Below are positions 30,001-40,400 of a stretch of DNA of 64,000 bases, one piece after another. The stretch is from Tomocerus qinae (Eukaryota; Arthropoda; Collembola; Entomobryomorpha; Tomoceridae): assembly GCA_020055645.1 (NCBI GenBank), contig CM034547.1:23770513-23834512 (forward strand), read 5' to 3'. Made by a program: the position numbers and the translations under genes. Each line of letters begins with the position of its first letter. Position 1 is the first letter of the stretch. The notes below the pieces were generated by a model. It was not told the DNA's origin. It did not search any database and was given only the letters and a program-made list of their open reading frames with translations.

Positions 30001-33000
30001 TGGTAAACTATGTTTAGTCAATAAAAGCAATTATATGACTGATTATTGGGATTACCCTAACATTCAGGTTATTAGAACAGATTATTTGATTTACTTTGTT
30101 TACACTGGATTAGAAAACTTGCAACTGCAGAGAGAATTCAATAAATAAGCTTCGTTAAAAACTCGGGTTCATTCAATTTTCGTTTGGTCACTTGTCCAGG
30201 GCGTCGAAGCAGAAGAAATAAATAGACCAGTTTCCTATTCTAATAATAGACTGGAGAACTGAATTACATGATGTAAATCAATAGTTCTCCAATGTATTAT
30301 ACGAATACTTGTTTTTTTGCTTTCCATCTCCTTTTTTTCTCAAAGATATTTCTCAAAGTAATGGATGTAGTAGGAATTCTGAAGAAATGGGAATTTCCCA
30401 CTCATTCAGTAATACTATCATTCCAATTCCAATCTTGAATTGGAAGAAATTTTCTCGGAATTCAGTAGCGCTAATAATGACGAGAGACGAAGCCTACTTT
30501 ATCAAATTATACACAAGGGCTAATGCACACAGTCCGTATTTTGTATAGACAGAGGGGCTATTTGCACTGATGTGGTTCTAATGTTTACGATTTTTTTATT
30601 TGCCCCAACTCAATATTATGCATTGTGATGGGAGAGAGCATGAATCATTCAAAATATATTCCTCCCTGATTCGAGAGTAAATTCCTCCACATAGATTTAC
30701 TTGTTGTTTGTTGGTAGATCTATATAAGTCATAGTGTTTCATAAATGTCTATAGACATAGTTTATTCATACATGTTTTCCAATCATACTTACTAAGTAGA
30801 TTGACTTTATTATCTTTCAGCAGACAAGTTTACTAGAATTCTGCGTTTGACGTTCGCTTGTTATCTACAAGAAACTTTTACGTCGGTTCATAAAACGTAA
30901 CTACCTTTTTACGTATAAAAGCACAAGATAAGTATAGCACGTGCTATAGCCAGTGTTTATCATGCCCTACTTATGAGATGCATTGATGTATGGATGGGAT
31001 TGGAATTAAACACGATAAATGGGAAAAGAAGGCACAAAATGAATTCTGTATTACGATGAAAATACTTCCTAATACTTTAATAAATACTGTGCTCAAACTA
31101 ATGGAGTTTTCGACACACTTAACTAATCTTCAGAAACGATTTACATACAAATTGCCTTTAAGAACATGGTGAAAAGAACTTGACAAACTATAAGTTTTCC
31201 TAACTCTTCCTTCAGAGATGACACTAGAATAAAGAAAAAATTCTACAACGCAGAACCGAAAAGCATTCAGTAAACAGCAATAAAAACTTTTTTTTATTAT
31301 AGCAGAACCGTTTCCTGTTGCATGTCGGTTCTAACTCTATTAATGGAATTCCTATAAGTTTATAAGCCAGTATTATTGGGCCTGACTTACTGCACTTATT
31401 CTGTCCTAGTGTAGTAAATATGTAGCAATCATTTTCCCACATTCGGGCGACTTTTTTCGATTTGGTCCACAGAGAATTGAATCCCAACTGTTCCAAATTT
31501 CCGTAATTTGTTCTTGTCTGTAGTGTATTTTATTTTATGCATGCATTACACTCTTTACTATATACATGAATGGCTGGATACCTTTGTGTTTTCTATCGAG
31601 TAATACATCAAAGCAGTCTGGCAGGCAAATAAAAAGCACACTTAGAGAAAAGGAGCCCTTGCCAAAGTTTGTAGGAAAATTGCAATTTGGGTAGACCTCT
31701 GAGAATTTTACTGCGTACAATTTTCTCAGCTGCCTACTTGCTCTAGTAGAGTAAATTGCCTTTACGATCGCAGTGATATGTTGTAGTACAGCCTCTTCAC
31801 ATCTTCCCACAGCAAGAGCGACCTTTACTATTTAGGTACGTTTTTGTTTGTCTTTTCTCGCCGAAAAGCTCAACGAACCATAGTAAAGAATATAGAGCAA
31901 TCTCTGAAAGTCCTAAATACCTATAAACCCGGAATTTCATAGAGAATATCTTTTATTTCCAGTCTCATCTGCAAGGTCAAACGTGCTGTGCTTAAGGCGA
32001 GCTTTACCTCGCTCTTTAATTGTAACTAACAGTTAGACATGCTTAGCTGGCATCAATAAATCCAAAGCCTAGCAAGTTAGCACAATTTCCTTTTCTGGAA
32101 TCCGAATCCCGAAAACTGGGGGCTCTAACTCATTGTATACTACCAATTACTGAAATGAAGACGAGATAGTTCCACACAATTTACATGCCCAGGGTAAAAT
32201 TCTGAGCCTAGATCTACTTTCAATAGTGCTAACAAAGGTTAAACAAAAAACGTGCTATGACTGTCAAAACTTTCAAGAAAAGGAGCTTCCTTGTCGACAA
32301 AACCGCAACTACTAACGAGAATACTTAGCTTTGGCGCATTCACGTTGTCAAATAAATTCCGTTTTCCTACCCAGCTATGTCTATGGCCTTGATTCCTACA
32401 CAATAGATACCTATGTATATCTAACTAACATGTATTCATGTCCCTCCCACATGGATTTATTAGGCTTTACATACAAAAGGCATTACAGTAGTGCATAGTA
32501 ATTCGTCTGCATAATTATCAATTTTGAATCGCCTAATAGCACAACGAAGCGACATTTACAACTGGATACTTCGACAAAAACGTAAACTAAGGAACATATA
32601 TTCCACTAATCCCACTGTTATTTATTTCAAAAACCATATTTACTGATTGATTGTCAATACTACCTCAGAACATAGCAATCTGGAAAGAAAATGGAAACTT
32701 TAGTGGGATAAAATGAAATAGGTTCTTAAGAAAACTTAATTAAAAGCAAATTCTAGATTTTGCATTGAAGGTTCATGGTTCTAGACAGAGGAAAACCACA
32801 GTGAAATTAAAAGTATGCTCCTATATAGCAAGTAAAACATGTCAAGGGACCGATTAAAGCTATTCTGCATCTACGTTATTACTTCACATATGAATGCTAT
32901 TAAAGCTAGTTTATATGAAACTATACTACGAGTATGAAGAGTAAAAGAGTACAGTATGAAATGCTCTATGACCGTATATTTTCACTAACTGTACTTTAGC

Positions 33001-34309
33001 TTTTAGTTTCCCCATAAATAATTGTCATTTCATCTAAAGTACCAACTCTGTACTGTGTAATATGTTTCTGAACACGAAGATCTTCATCCCTAGATACTTT
33101 GATGTGCATGTAATAAAAGCCAAAAGAGAAGTACATTGGGTTAGGCTACAAGTTTATAAATGAAATAACCAAAATGCAGAGACATTATGCATACCTTTGG
33201 GCACATTTAAGTTAATAAGATGTAATGTGATGTGACACAGCCATGACCAACCAAGATCTTCTAATTTAATGTTATTGTAGGTAATGCAGTTAGATTTTGA
33301 GCGTGTAGTAGAAGTCTAGGTGCAGACAGTGGTTACATAGGACACAAGAATACAATACAATTGAAGATAAAAGACATATATCATAGTGCCCTAACATATC
33401 GTAACACAGTCATTGCCTTTTATTTCACTCTCTCTTTTGTTCACGATGTAATCCTTCTAAATTCTTACATTTGGTCTCCATAAAGTCAGGTTTTTGCAAT
33501 GAAAGTTATTCAGCACTGTTCTATGTATAGTACATTACATATGATAGCTTATATAGCACAGGATACAGTATTTACAAAAACCATACAAGACGCAAGTTAT
33601 GTGGTTGGATTTAAAGGTTTGTACAGATATAAACCTTATAACGTAATAAGTAGGTAGCGAAATGAATTGTAGCTCAACAATGATTTTCATTGTTATCTCT
33701 TATTACAAAATAGTACCTAACCTATCCAATTGAGAATTAGTTTTACATTGCCCAGGTGTCTAGTCTGACTAGTGTAATATAAACTGCAATCCTATTATGC
33801 AAATCATATAATAAGTTATGTAAAATGTTTTACACGTTCTACGGTGAAAAAAGTACATGATAAATCGTAAAATACTAGTTATAAGCGGTTATAGGTAGAG
33901 AAGATGAATGAAAATGATGATTATAATGGATTTACTCACCTATTTTTGCCAAACTTGCACAGAAGATCCATAGTGCAATAATAAAAGGAGTTTCTACGCC
34001 TTCAAAGTCGACTTTGGCTATTTGTATTCCATGTGAGCCGTGTTCTTCCCCGTGTTCGCCTTCCGCGCGTTCGTGATCCCTTTCCCCAGGGATCTCTTCA
34101 ATAGGTTTGACACCTTGAATAGTTCCAGGCAGCGTTAAATCTGCGGGGAAATCTACAGGAACATTTTCTGGTCTTCCAGAACTAGAGCGAATATACACTG
34201 TCGCCAAATAGTAACCCACAATTAGCCAGAAATATCTCCTGGAGCTAAGAGAGCCTCCTCCAGGGTTTCCAGTGTTTGGTCGTCTTCCAGCGGTTTTAAG
34301 GTTGCCCAT
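2567..34309 (-). CDS. Nhe2: Na+/H+ exchanger, plasma-membrane SLC9A1-5 class, 17 coding exons
   Basis: This integral membrane antiporter exchanges external Na+ for internal H+, controlling pH and sodium uptake, probably at the plasma or epithelial apical membrane. Coding exons, 5' to 3': 34309-33940, 11835-11572, 11354-11158, 9752-9496, 9351-9134, 9045-8831, 8588-8499, 8362-8292, 8094-7858, 7576-7435, 7346-7185, 6494-6449, 6364-6242, 5376-5155, 3447-3409, 3297-3139, 3054-2567. They total 3300 nt (1099 residues plus stop) and every junction is GT-AG with matching phase. Family signatures are [11 protein letters not shown] (about 173-183), [12 protein letters not shown] in exon 3, [11 protein letters not shown] (267-277) and [10 protein letters not shown] (462-471). 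The tail from about 508 carries a CHP-binding-like helix, NPVF, and [17 protein letters not shown]. Three RRxS sites lie at S692, S968 and S1016. Drosophila names the NHE1-5-like gene Nhe2; the symbol rests on that class assignment. The ATG at 34309 was chosen because no earlier in-frame ATG precedes a stop. Confidence 0.95.
3139..3297 (-). CDS. Nhe2: Nhe2 coding exon 16 (conserved tail block)
   Basis: Exon of 159 nt, phase 1-1. It reads [19 protein letters not shown] and then the tail block [17 protein letters not shown] ending NTFLG, which I recognise from arthropod exchangers of this class. The acceptor is ttttgcag|GCAATG and the donor TTTGG|GTACGA. Confidence 0.9.
3409..3447 (-). CDS. Nhe2: Nhe2 coding exon 15 (39-nt microexon)
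   Basis: Thirteen-codon exon, phase 1-1, between acceptor ttttag|GAGTTT and donor GATG|GTAAGC. It reads (R)[12 protein letters not shown](G). It is supported because it alone joins exon 14 (ending phase 1) to exon 16 (entering phase 1) with strong sites. Skipping would also keep frame, so it may be alternative. Confidence 0.78.
3448..5154 (-). other. Nhe2 intron 14 (1.7 kb)
   Basis: Phase 1 intron. No open frame in it looks coding. It holds a degenerate C-rich array of TCCCA-like units on the plus strand at about 4867-4926. Confidence 0.7.
5155..5376 (-). CDS. Nhe2: Nhe2 coding exon 14
   Basis: Exon of 222 nt, phase 1-1, from acceptor tagcag|GTGACT to donor TTCC|GTAAAA. It encodes [18 protein letters not shown], a His-rich middle, and [19 protein letters not shown]. 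The PWRRD block is echoed by LPWKRGDED in exon 16. If the donor were ignored, the frame would stop four codons later at a TAA. Confidence 0.88.
5377..6241 (-). other. Nhe2 intron 13 (865 bp)
   Basis: Phase 1 intron flanked by tagcag (acceptor) and GTAAGT (donor). The short plus-strand frame at 6008-6214 has no coding features. Confidence 0.7.
6242..6364 (-). CDS. Nhe2: Nhe2 coding exon 13
   Basis: After acceptor attgcag|AGTATG the required phase reads (E)[19 protein letters not shown] and ends IYFIAGGGS. The NPVF core resembles the NPxF-like motif in other exchanger tails. The exon is 123 nt and phase 1-1, so it is frame-neutral if skipped. A different open frame over the same bases is a shadow. 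Confidence 0.85.
6449..6494 (-). CDS. Nhe2: Nhe2 coding exon 12 (46-nt microexon)
   Basis: Very small exon encoding [15 protein letters not shown] plus the first base of the next Glu. It was identified from the acceptor gtacag|GGTGAT, the donor GAAG|GTACCC, and the only phase combination that keeps exons 11 and 13 in frame. It enters at phase 0 and leaves at phase 1, so skipping it would shift the frame. Confidence 0.83.
6495..7184 (-). other. Nhe2 intron 11 (690 bp)
   Basis: Phase 0 intron between donor AAG|GTAAAT and acceptor gtacag. I see no further exon or element inside it. Confidence 0.7.
7185..7346 (-). CDS. Nhe2: Nhe2 coding exon 11 (RRLS phosphosite region)
   Basis: Fifty-four codons (688-741). 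It starts [17 protein letters not shown] with a good PKA-type RRLS site (Ser692), then [13 protein letters not shown] and a basic stretch. The acceptor is actatag|CATCGT and the donor AAG|GTAAAT, both phase 0. Confidence 0.9.
7435..7576 (-). CDS. Nhe2: Nhe2 coding exon 10
   Basis: Residues 640-687. After the acceptor ttttag|CTCGGG it encodes [20 protein letters not shown] and then the segment ending EELYKPYRR. The donor is AGA|GTAAGT, phase 0. Confidence 0.9.
7858..8094 (-). CDS. Nhe2: Nhe2 coding exon 9
   Basis: Residues 561-639. It reads [38 protein letters not shown] and an Asn-rich stretch ending NSLNNLQGG. This matches the conserved membrane-proximal half of the tail. The donor is AG|GTTGGA, a weak GTT-type site, phase 2, and joins exon 10 to read GGSSGNIP. 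Confidence 0.92.
8292..8362 (-). CDS. Nhe2: Nhe2 coding exon 8 (CHP-binding-like helix)
   Basis: Short exon of 71 nt encoding [20 protein letters not shown] and LRDK. It corresponds to the amphipathic helix that binds calcineurin-homologous protein in mammalian exchangers. The acceptor is tttttag|TTGATG and the donor is AA|GTAAGT, phase 2. Confidence 0.92.
8499..8588 (-). CDS. Nhe2: Nhe2 coding exon 7 (start of cytosolic tail)
   Basis: Thirty codons (508-537), too short for a simple ORF search. It begins [15 protein letters not shown], the conserved continuation of FVQ, then a basic segment ending NERIHER. The acceptor is tttag|GGGATA and the donor CGT|GTAAGT. The basic stretch matches the family's lipid-binding region next to the membrane. 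Confidence 0.92.
8831..9045 (-). CDS. Nhe2: Nhe2 coding exon 6 (GGLRGA motif)
   Basis: Residues 436-507. After the acceptor tttgcag|GGACG it reads [17 protein letters not shown] and then [12 protein letters not shown]. The Arg and Gly residues there (R466, G467) are family-invariant and linked to folding and pH sensing. It ends with the last membrane helix [10 protein letters not shown]. The donor is CAG|GTCAGA, phase 0. Confidence 0.95.
9134..9351 (-). CDS. Nhe2: Nhe2 coding exon 5
   Basis: Residues 363-435. It starts [17 protein letters not shown], a conserved loop, and continues through [16 protein letters not shown] to LFCSVYRIL. The donor is CTTG|GTAAAA. Without splicing, the frame closes a few codons later, so the apparent frame change to exon 6 is an 88-bp intron (9046-9133) and not a mutation. 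Confidence 0.94.
9496..9752 (-). CDS. Nhe2: Nhe2 coding exon 4
   Basis: Residues 278-362 plus two bases. It begins [13 protein letters not shown] directly after the LLNDAVTV motif of exon 3, which confirms the join. It encodes membrane helices containing [19 protein letters not shown] and the conserved [10 protein letters not shown]. The donor is GC|GTAAGT, phase 2. Confidence 0.95.
9753..11157 (-). other. Nhe2 intron 3 (1.4 kb)
   Basis: Phase 0 intron between DAVTV and VLYHMFEE. The joined protein is complete, so no constitutive exon is missing. I see nothing else in it. Confidence 0.7.
11158..11354 (-). CDS. Nhe2: Nhe2 coding exon 3 (transport core)
   Basis: Residues 212-277. It holds [20 protein letters not shown] and the catalytic-core motif [11 protein letters not shown]. 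In the family the adjacent Asn-Asp pair (here N272, D273) lines the cation path. The acceptor is tttag|GATTGT and the donor GTC|GTAAGT, phase 0. Confidence 0.95.
11572..11835 (-). CDS. Nhe2: Nhe2 coding exon 2
   Basis: Residues 124-211. The acceptor ttacag|GATTTC joins to give KIGFH, as in other exchangers. It contains [14 protein letters not shown] and the ion and inhibitor-site helix [13 protein letters not shown] (173-185), one of the most conserved family motifs. It ends [10 protein letters not shown] at a GTAAGA donor, phase 1. Confidence 0.95.
17227..17236. repeat. TAGGTACCTA palindrome (first intron-1 copy)
   Basis: Perfect 10-bp palindrome in Nhe2 intron 1, preceded by another TAGG unit (TAGGTAGGTACCTA). 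Confidence 0.7.
18414..18423. repeat. TAGGTACCTA palindrome (second intron-1 copy)
   Basis: Perfect 10-bp palindrome in Nhe2 intron 1, about 1.2 kb from the first copy. Confidence 0.7.
20358..20382. repeat. Perfect 11-bp inverted repeat with 3-nt loop
   Basis: AGATTGCTATC, then TTT, then GATAGCAATCT, which are perfectly complementary arms inside Nhe2 intron 1. Pairing does not extend further outward. Confidence 0.8.
30421..30445. repeat. 9-bp inverted repeat in Nhe2 intron 1
   Basis: TTCCAATTC and GAATTGGAA, separated by 7 nt, form a perfect short stem. It may be chance in AT-rich DNA. Confidence 0.6.
33940..34309 (-). CDS. Nhe2: Nhe2 coding exon 1 (start codon, N-terminus)
   Basis: Codes for residues 1-123 and the first base of Gly124. 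The ATG sits in the context CACAATGG. The frame stays open upstream to a TAG near 34447 but contains only a GTG at 34387, so the ATG is preferred. A hydrophobic stretch, [14 protein letters not shown] (27-40), is a signal anchor or first membrane helix. A Pro-, acid- and His-rich loop follows (about 41-97, with His79, 86, 90 and 93). Then comes [20 protein letters not shown], the conserved family helix. The donor is ATAG|GTGAGT, phase 1. Confidence 0.93.
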
Positions 34310-34480
34310 TGTGTTTTGCCTTGAAGATTGATTGATGAAAGGGAACAAAAGGATCAATTTAAACTGCTCACGCTTGAAGCACGACACGACACAAATAAAA
34401 GATAGAGTTGAAAGATTTCTTTGTAGGAGGTAGAGAAGTAGAAGCTATTTAAAAGCAATAGGAGAGTAGTGCACGATGAT
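34310..34480 (-). promoter_or_regulatory. Nhe2 5' leader and proximal promoter region (inferred)
   Basis: The DNA just upstream of the Nhe2 ATG is pyrimidine-rich on the coding strand, as many leaders are. A TATA-like TTTAAATA lies near 34449-34456 on the minus strand. No acceptor is needed before the ATG, so transcription may start here, although an upstream leader exon is not excluded. No start site can be fixed from sequence alone. Confidence 0.35.
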
Positions 34481-37400
34481 TAGACTTGCAAGTCCTCCGA
34501 AGGGAGAAGATGTGCGGTGATGGATGCCATAACTCTGTTGAATGTGATGGAAAGTCACGACTCACGATTTGACAAGGTGTTTTTTGTTTGAAGTGATGAC
34601 ATTGGAATTGGATCCTAATATGTTTGCTACTTCAAAGACAAATTTATGTAAGATGGACAAATGTTTTCTTTTCTTATTCAATCACCAATTCGCAAAAATT
34701 GTTAAGTCTTTTCTAGCATTAATAGAAAAATATCCAGGTACACTGAATAAGTATTTTTGACAGCTAATTCGAGTTGTGCATGATACGTAATACTGTTTAT
34801 GGTCTTGTAAAAAACAATTTATACATTTCTAATTCTGATACAACAAAATTGTAGAAGTGAAAGGTTGTTTTATCGACGAAATGTACGTATTTCCGCAAAG
34901 GACGCAAAAATGCAAAATGCAAGTCCTCTCAGGTTGAAAATTATACAGTTCCGGAATCTAATGATATGACAGTGACTTGTTTCTTGTCTTAATTGTAGTT
35001 TTAGTTGTGTTTAATTTATATTGAATGTGCTCAACGTACTGCTTTCAGCCAGCAGCGTAACGAAACTGTCAATGCAGTTCTATTGCCGTTCGTTTCCTCA
35101 GTCAAAGGTTGACGATCTAAAAAAATGAAACAAGGTTTAAGTACCAAAATGTGCACATGCAGTTGTAATATAAATACTAATACAAACTTATACTATTATG
35201 TAGATATAAAAGTCGAAACTCTAGAACTACTCATAAAAGGTGATTTATTGCAGTTGTTGTGCTTCAAGTGACAAGATTTTTATTTTTAGCCCTACCCATA
35301 GGTTAAATACAAAGGAAAGAGACAAAACTAGGTATTAGAATAAATTACGACTTGTGTTAATCACACATTACTGACACACTGCTACGCACTAGGCATTTAT
35401 ATAAATAGCATTATAGTTGCATTATAACCTCTAACGTGTTTTCTACAGATCAAATATAAATTGACATCGTTTTAGGATGAAACCGATATATTATAGACAT
35501 TGCATGCAAAGTGGTATTTTGCTGTTTATTTGAATCAGAGAATTAGTTTGCATTTCCTTTATTCTACTGTATTTGCGTGCTTGTCAATGTATAGGGCATA
35601 GGAAGAAATTCTTTGGGTATTTATAGTTTGTCCTTTCAGTACTATTCCTATTCAAGCTATTTGAATTATGAGTCATTTGAAATACAATGTAATTAATTGT
35701 CCTTACGTAAATTCACTTTTAATTTTTTTGCTAACGACTAGAAGTGCAAGTAACACGTGTCGGACATTATATCACTGTTAACATATAAAGAGATAATAGT
35801 ATGAGATATATAATGCAATTAAGAGATAAAAGTTGTATGTGACAAGTTTTGTCCTATTTATACGATTCTAATAGGTACAGGATGTATTAGCAGTGGAAGT
35901 AATTCGAAAGGAATAAAGAGCACAGTCACTGTATTAGTAGTGTCATGAGTTCTACTTGTTTACGTATGTGTAACTAGGATTGTTTGACTAACAGATCCGT
36001 TTGCAGGTGAAATTAGTATAATTTACTATTTCTATAAATAATAATGCACAAATGCATGTATATAAGGTAGGGTTAAATAATAATGAAATAAAAAACAAAA
36101 CTCGTGGAAAATAGTTCAGGTAAATCTGAGAGTGCCACTGCCAAGAGTATACAGATTATATTATAAAGTAATACAGGGCACAAGTCACTGAAGGTTTTGT
36201 TTATGCACTGCTGAGTCTGACTGTTTCTTTCTATAGAGTTTTGCCATGCCACACCAGTAAGCTATGAGTTGCTTGTGTCTGACTGATCTGATCTTTCTAA
36301 GGTCGATTTCTCGTGGGATTGTTAGATACACAATTGTAAGTAAGGCTTTAGAGGTACTACTAGTATAATGATACAATGAGGGTTGAAAGACACAATGCAT
36401 ATCTACCTATACTCATGATATAAGAATGATGCTAACGTGTTTATATACTAGCACTTAGAATTTTGCATGCAGTAATATACAACAGATAGAAACCGCATAG
36501 GTAAATTACACACAATATAAGTACCAGAAACAAAGTTCGTGTAGATATAAGTTTAGAAAAAGTGTGTTGAGACTTTGAGAGTGTATAATGTGGCAAAGAA
36601 TACATAGACATTCAAAGATATTACAAGGAACAAGTTACTAGTGTAAATGCTGTTAGGTTGAATCCACAGTAAACACAATAACAAACAGACAAGATCAGGT
36701 AGTATATCTATCACTACTGCATACAAAGTGCATTGCGTTAGTTATTCAAGAATTCCCTATAATGCAAACAATACTACTATGTACATATATATATGCACTA
36801 ACTTATTTGTACTTGTAGTACAGTCACAAATGTATACAAAGATTAAAAATGGAAGTTTGCAAATAAAAATTTCGAACCAAATCAGGTTTTCGCACTAAAG
36901 TTATCTTTAATACAGATAAGTCAAGTAGTAGTGAGTTAATCGCAGGGTAAAGACACTAACGTCTAGTAAATTGAAAGGTTTCCTTCCTGGAAACCTTAAC
37001 CTACTACATGTAACGTATAGGATGCTGTAACCATAATATATAGCTAGAACAAAGCTTTAATTGTCTTACTTATTAAAAGGTCTACTTAGTAGTAATATTA
37101 TATAGAGTACCTACAGAAATGTGTGTCTAGTAGTAGTCACGTTTGTCTCAATTGAAAATACGGAAGCCGAATTGGAATATTTTTTGTTGTCTAAAGCTAC
37201 TTAGTTAACTGCCTACTTAAAACAATGGCCGTTTGGTGGTACGAAAACGAATTGAGTTGTCAAATACCTGTAGAAATTTGTAAAATGTATATTCCCAAGT
37301 CCATTTGAACTTCACAGTGATTTCTCCCACAAAAACACAAAGTAACTCAGTCAGAGGTATAACTAACAGACAGGTAGGTACAAATGTGCAAACCAATAAG

Positions 37401-40400
37401 TGTTATTGCACATTGCACGACACAGTGTATAGTAAATAAATGTTAAAATGAGAACACGAACACAGATAGGAGTCCAACGTAAAATAATGCAATAGTATTG
37501 TATGGTAGTTGTAAATAGTGGAACAGTATGAGATAGAGAAGCGGACTGTTCACGATCAGCTCAGACCAGAGCGAGTTCTACATCAAGACTGAATGCCGTA
37601 GCCTATCCCGTCAAGCTTGTCTAGTCAAACCTTCGTCTCATATCCTCATACACTTGGCTAGTATCACTCTGTGTTCACTCTATTATGTTTCGCATACTTC
37701 TCTGCATTTCTTGGCGAATATCTACTCAGAGTCAGAGTCAGCTTCTGTTTTGTTCTCTTCGCTCGACCGTAGGTAATCCTTTTCGTTCTCTTTTCTTTTG
37801 CCTACCTGTATATCTTATGTGGGTGCATCTGCCTGTATTTGCTGAATCTACTTTTATTTCGCTTCTATGGCGCTATTACATTATACGACGACATTACTTT
37901 TTCATGCTGCCCTACACTCTTCAAAGCTTTTAGCAACCGAACCTATACAAACTAGTACTAAGTATGTGCACTGAATCTTAAGAAAGGGTTGACTTGAGAT
38001 GACACAAACTTGGTTACTCTACTCTGTTGTAACGCATTGCAATCTCATGAATCTCCAACATCCAACTTCCCATTTAACTTTGCGTCTTCAGTTGACATCT
38101 CAAAGGAGCTTTTGCAAATATTTATACTACTTTACACCAATGTTACATCCATTCTGATAAATCCATTTTTCTGCATACAAACAACTTGAGAGTCGAGTGA
38201 ATGGCAATCGCTCTACACTAGATACCTGTATCTGTATTACATTAAACAAGTAGGTCAGTATTACATAAATATTATATAGCTACTTTTATTGCCTCTGTTT
38301 TCATTGTAGTTTCAGACGGGAAAGGAAACTCGTATACTTAAATCAAATTATACTTTCCATATAAACATCACTTTATCGACACCATAACTTAATAATCCAA
38401 CGATATCGATATGGCAGTTTAAGTTACAAGACAATTGCATACAATAATAAATGCATCCTGATATTCCATGGATTAGCGAGGGATTATAACACTCGAAAGC
38501 ATTGATTTGAGTATCAATAGAAAGATAATACTTTAGTTTCATTGGTTTATATCGAATTGTGTCATAATTAAACTTATTCTAACTAATAATACAGAAGTTG
38601 AATGCATTAACTTTGTGTACACTTATTCCACAATTGGAGAGTTTGGGAATTAAGAATTCAAGTCAGGAGTAAAGCATATAGGGGGTGTAAAGATCTATGG
38701 TAAGAAGATAATTGATTCAAGAGCAACATAAAATGTTTTGTTATCCATTGGACTATCGAATATTTGACACATCAAGATCATCTCCCAATGTTTACTTTTA
38801 CATTTGTCTTCTTTACTATCCAATAGTTTAAGTATCTACTAAATATCTTTTATCCGTATCTATACATTATGTAAATTTGTTGATTTGGTAGATATGAGGC
38901 TGTTGATAGATGTGTTTGTGTTCAAAACATGTAAACTACATGACATAAGGAAAATCAAGACGTGGACTATAGTAATTGCAATGAGCAGTCAAAGTCAAGT
39001 TAGCTCAGTATACATTATAAAAATCCCACTGAAGATTTACAGCTTTAAGAACAATGATAATATGCTTTGGGAAATAGATAGATAATGGTCGCAGTCGTAA
39101 ACATCAAACCAATGTCAAAGAAGACGAGAAGCATGACTTCTCAATCTCAAAACAATACATAAATATGTTATTATTGAAACATGCAGATAGGTATTAGACT
39201 ATTAAGATATTTGATCACTGACTAATTGTAGTCATAAAACAGTAAATGCACACAGCCACACGTTTTACACGCATATCTATAATAATGCACAAAAAACAAT
39301 TTACTCTTTAAGTATCTGTTGTATTTTCTCAAATCATCAACTATTGTTTTCACTACTCATGAATTCAATAAATATTTTAATGACTAGTCTAGCCAATTCA
39401 CATAAACTGCCCAAATTAGCATTGAGACACGCTTAGTGGTTGCAGTTCATCTGCATGTTATTCAGCACAAGGAATTATTATTATTTGGTGAAATGGTTTT
39501 CCTGGAATATTACTTTGGTATTATCGTAATAAAATCCCATTTTATACAGAATTCATGGTTGAATTTTATAGCATGACAAATCTATTTTAATCGAATCTCA
39601 CCTGTTTGCTCATTGTCTATACCAGCTCTGGCTAGGTATATTTTCATAGATTTTCCATCCCACCTTCCAAATGGACAGGGATATTTTTTGCAATTATTGC
39701 CTTGTGTTTTTAGATTGGAACATCCTTACTGCCTTGCTTTTTGATGGATTTCCTTTAGATTCGCAGTAGGAGTTCTGCAAGAATAACAATTTAATGTTGG
39801 TAATGGTAGATTGTCCGCTACTACTCAGAATGAATTTTCTAATTTGTCATTGATTCAAAGTTGTAAATTACGCGTTAACTATAAGCATCCTATCACCTGA
39901 AAAAGGTTTAATAACTGTTCAAATTCATGTATTGTGTTAGATTTGGACAAGTGTTGTAAATGATCAGAATATCAAATACAGAAGAGAAGCTGTTCAACCA
40001 GGTGAACTTGAACATTTAGAACAGGACAACTCTATATCATTATTCTGTATTTATTAGAAGGAGAGTATTCTGTTGTTTATGTGACTCCTTCACAATCTCA
40101 AGTTTTGATAACAGCGAATGCTCCATTCAATTATTGTTTACGAGCTATCTAAGGTATTTATATTATAGTTATACATAATTGACATCATCTCGCACTAAAC
40201 TAGAAGTCCTAGTCGACATGAATTATATAGAAACAACTTAAATTATTCATTAAGAAAAATAATTTGACACTTACCAACATTATATGAATTTCACACTTAC
40301 ACATCTATATAGTATGCAAGTAGATTCATTGAAATGCTGTGGTCTGACAACGTGGTTGTACTCTAATACAATAGAAGCATTCATGACAGTGTATGTCACT

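Larger units (their letters stand above)
11836..33939 (-). other. Nhe2 intron 1 (22.1 kb), no gene recognised
   Basis: Phase 1 intron running from donor ATAG|GTGAGT to acceptor ttacag. It makes up over a third of the window. Open frames on both strands stay at or below about 91 codons and none resembles a known protein. I recognise no transposon, tRNA or tandem array. It holds pyrimidine-rich patches (for example about 13190-13520), two TAGGTACCTA palindromes and perfect short hairpins. First introns of this size often carry enhancers or alternative promoters, but nothing here proves that. Confidence 0.75.

Noticed and set aside
31224-31810. Two adjacent minus-strand open frames of about 90 codons in Nhe2 intron 1
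   Set aside because: Neither resembles a known family, and no phase-matched splice sites join them or link them to exchanger exons. They could be a decayed element, but this cannot be supported.
33932-34387. Longer N-terminal exchanger start at 34387
   Set aside because: The codon there is GTG, not ATG. The first in-frame ATG is at 34309, in a good initiation context.
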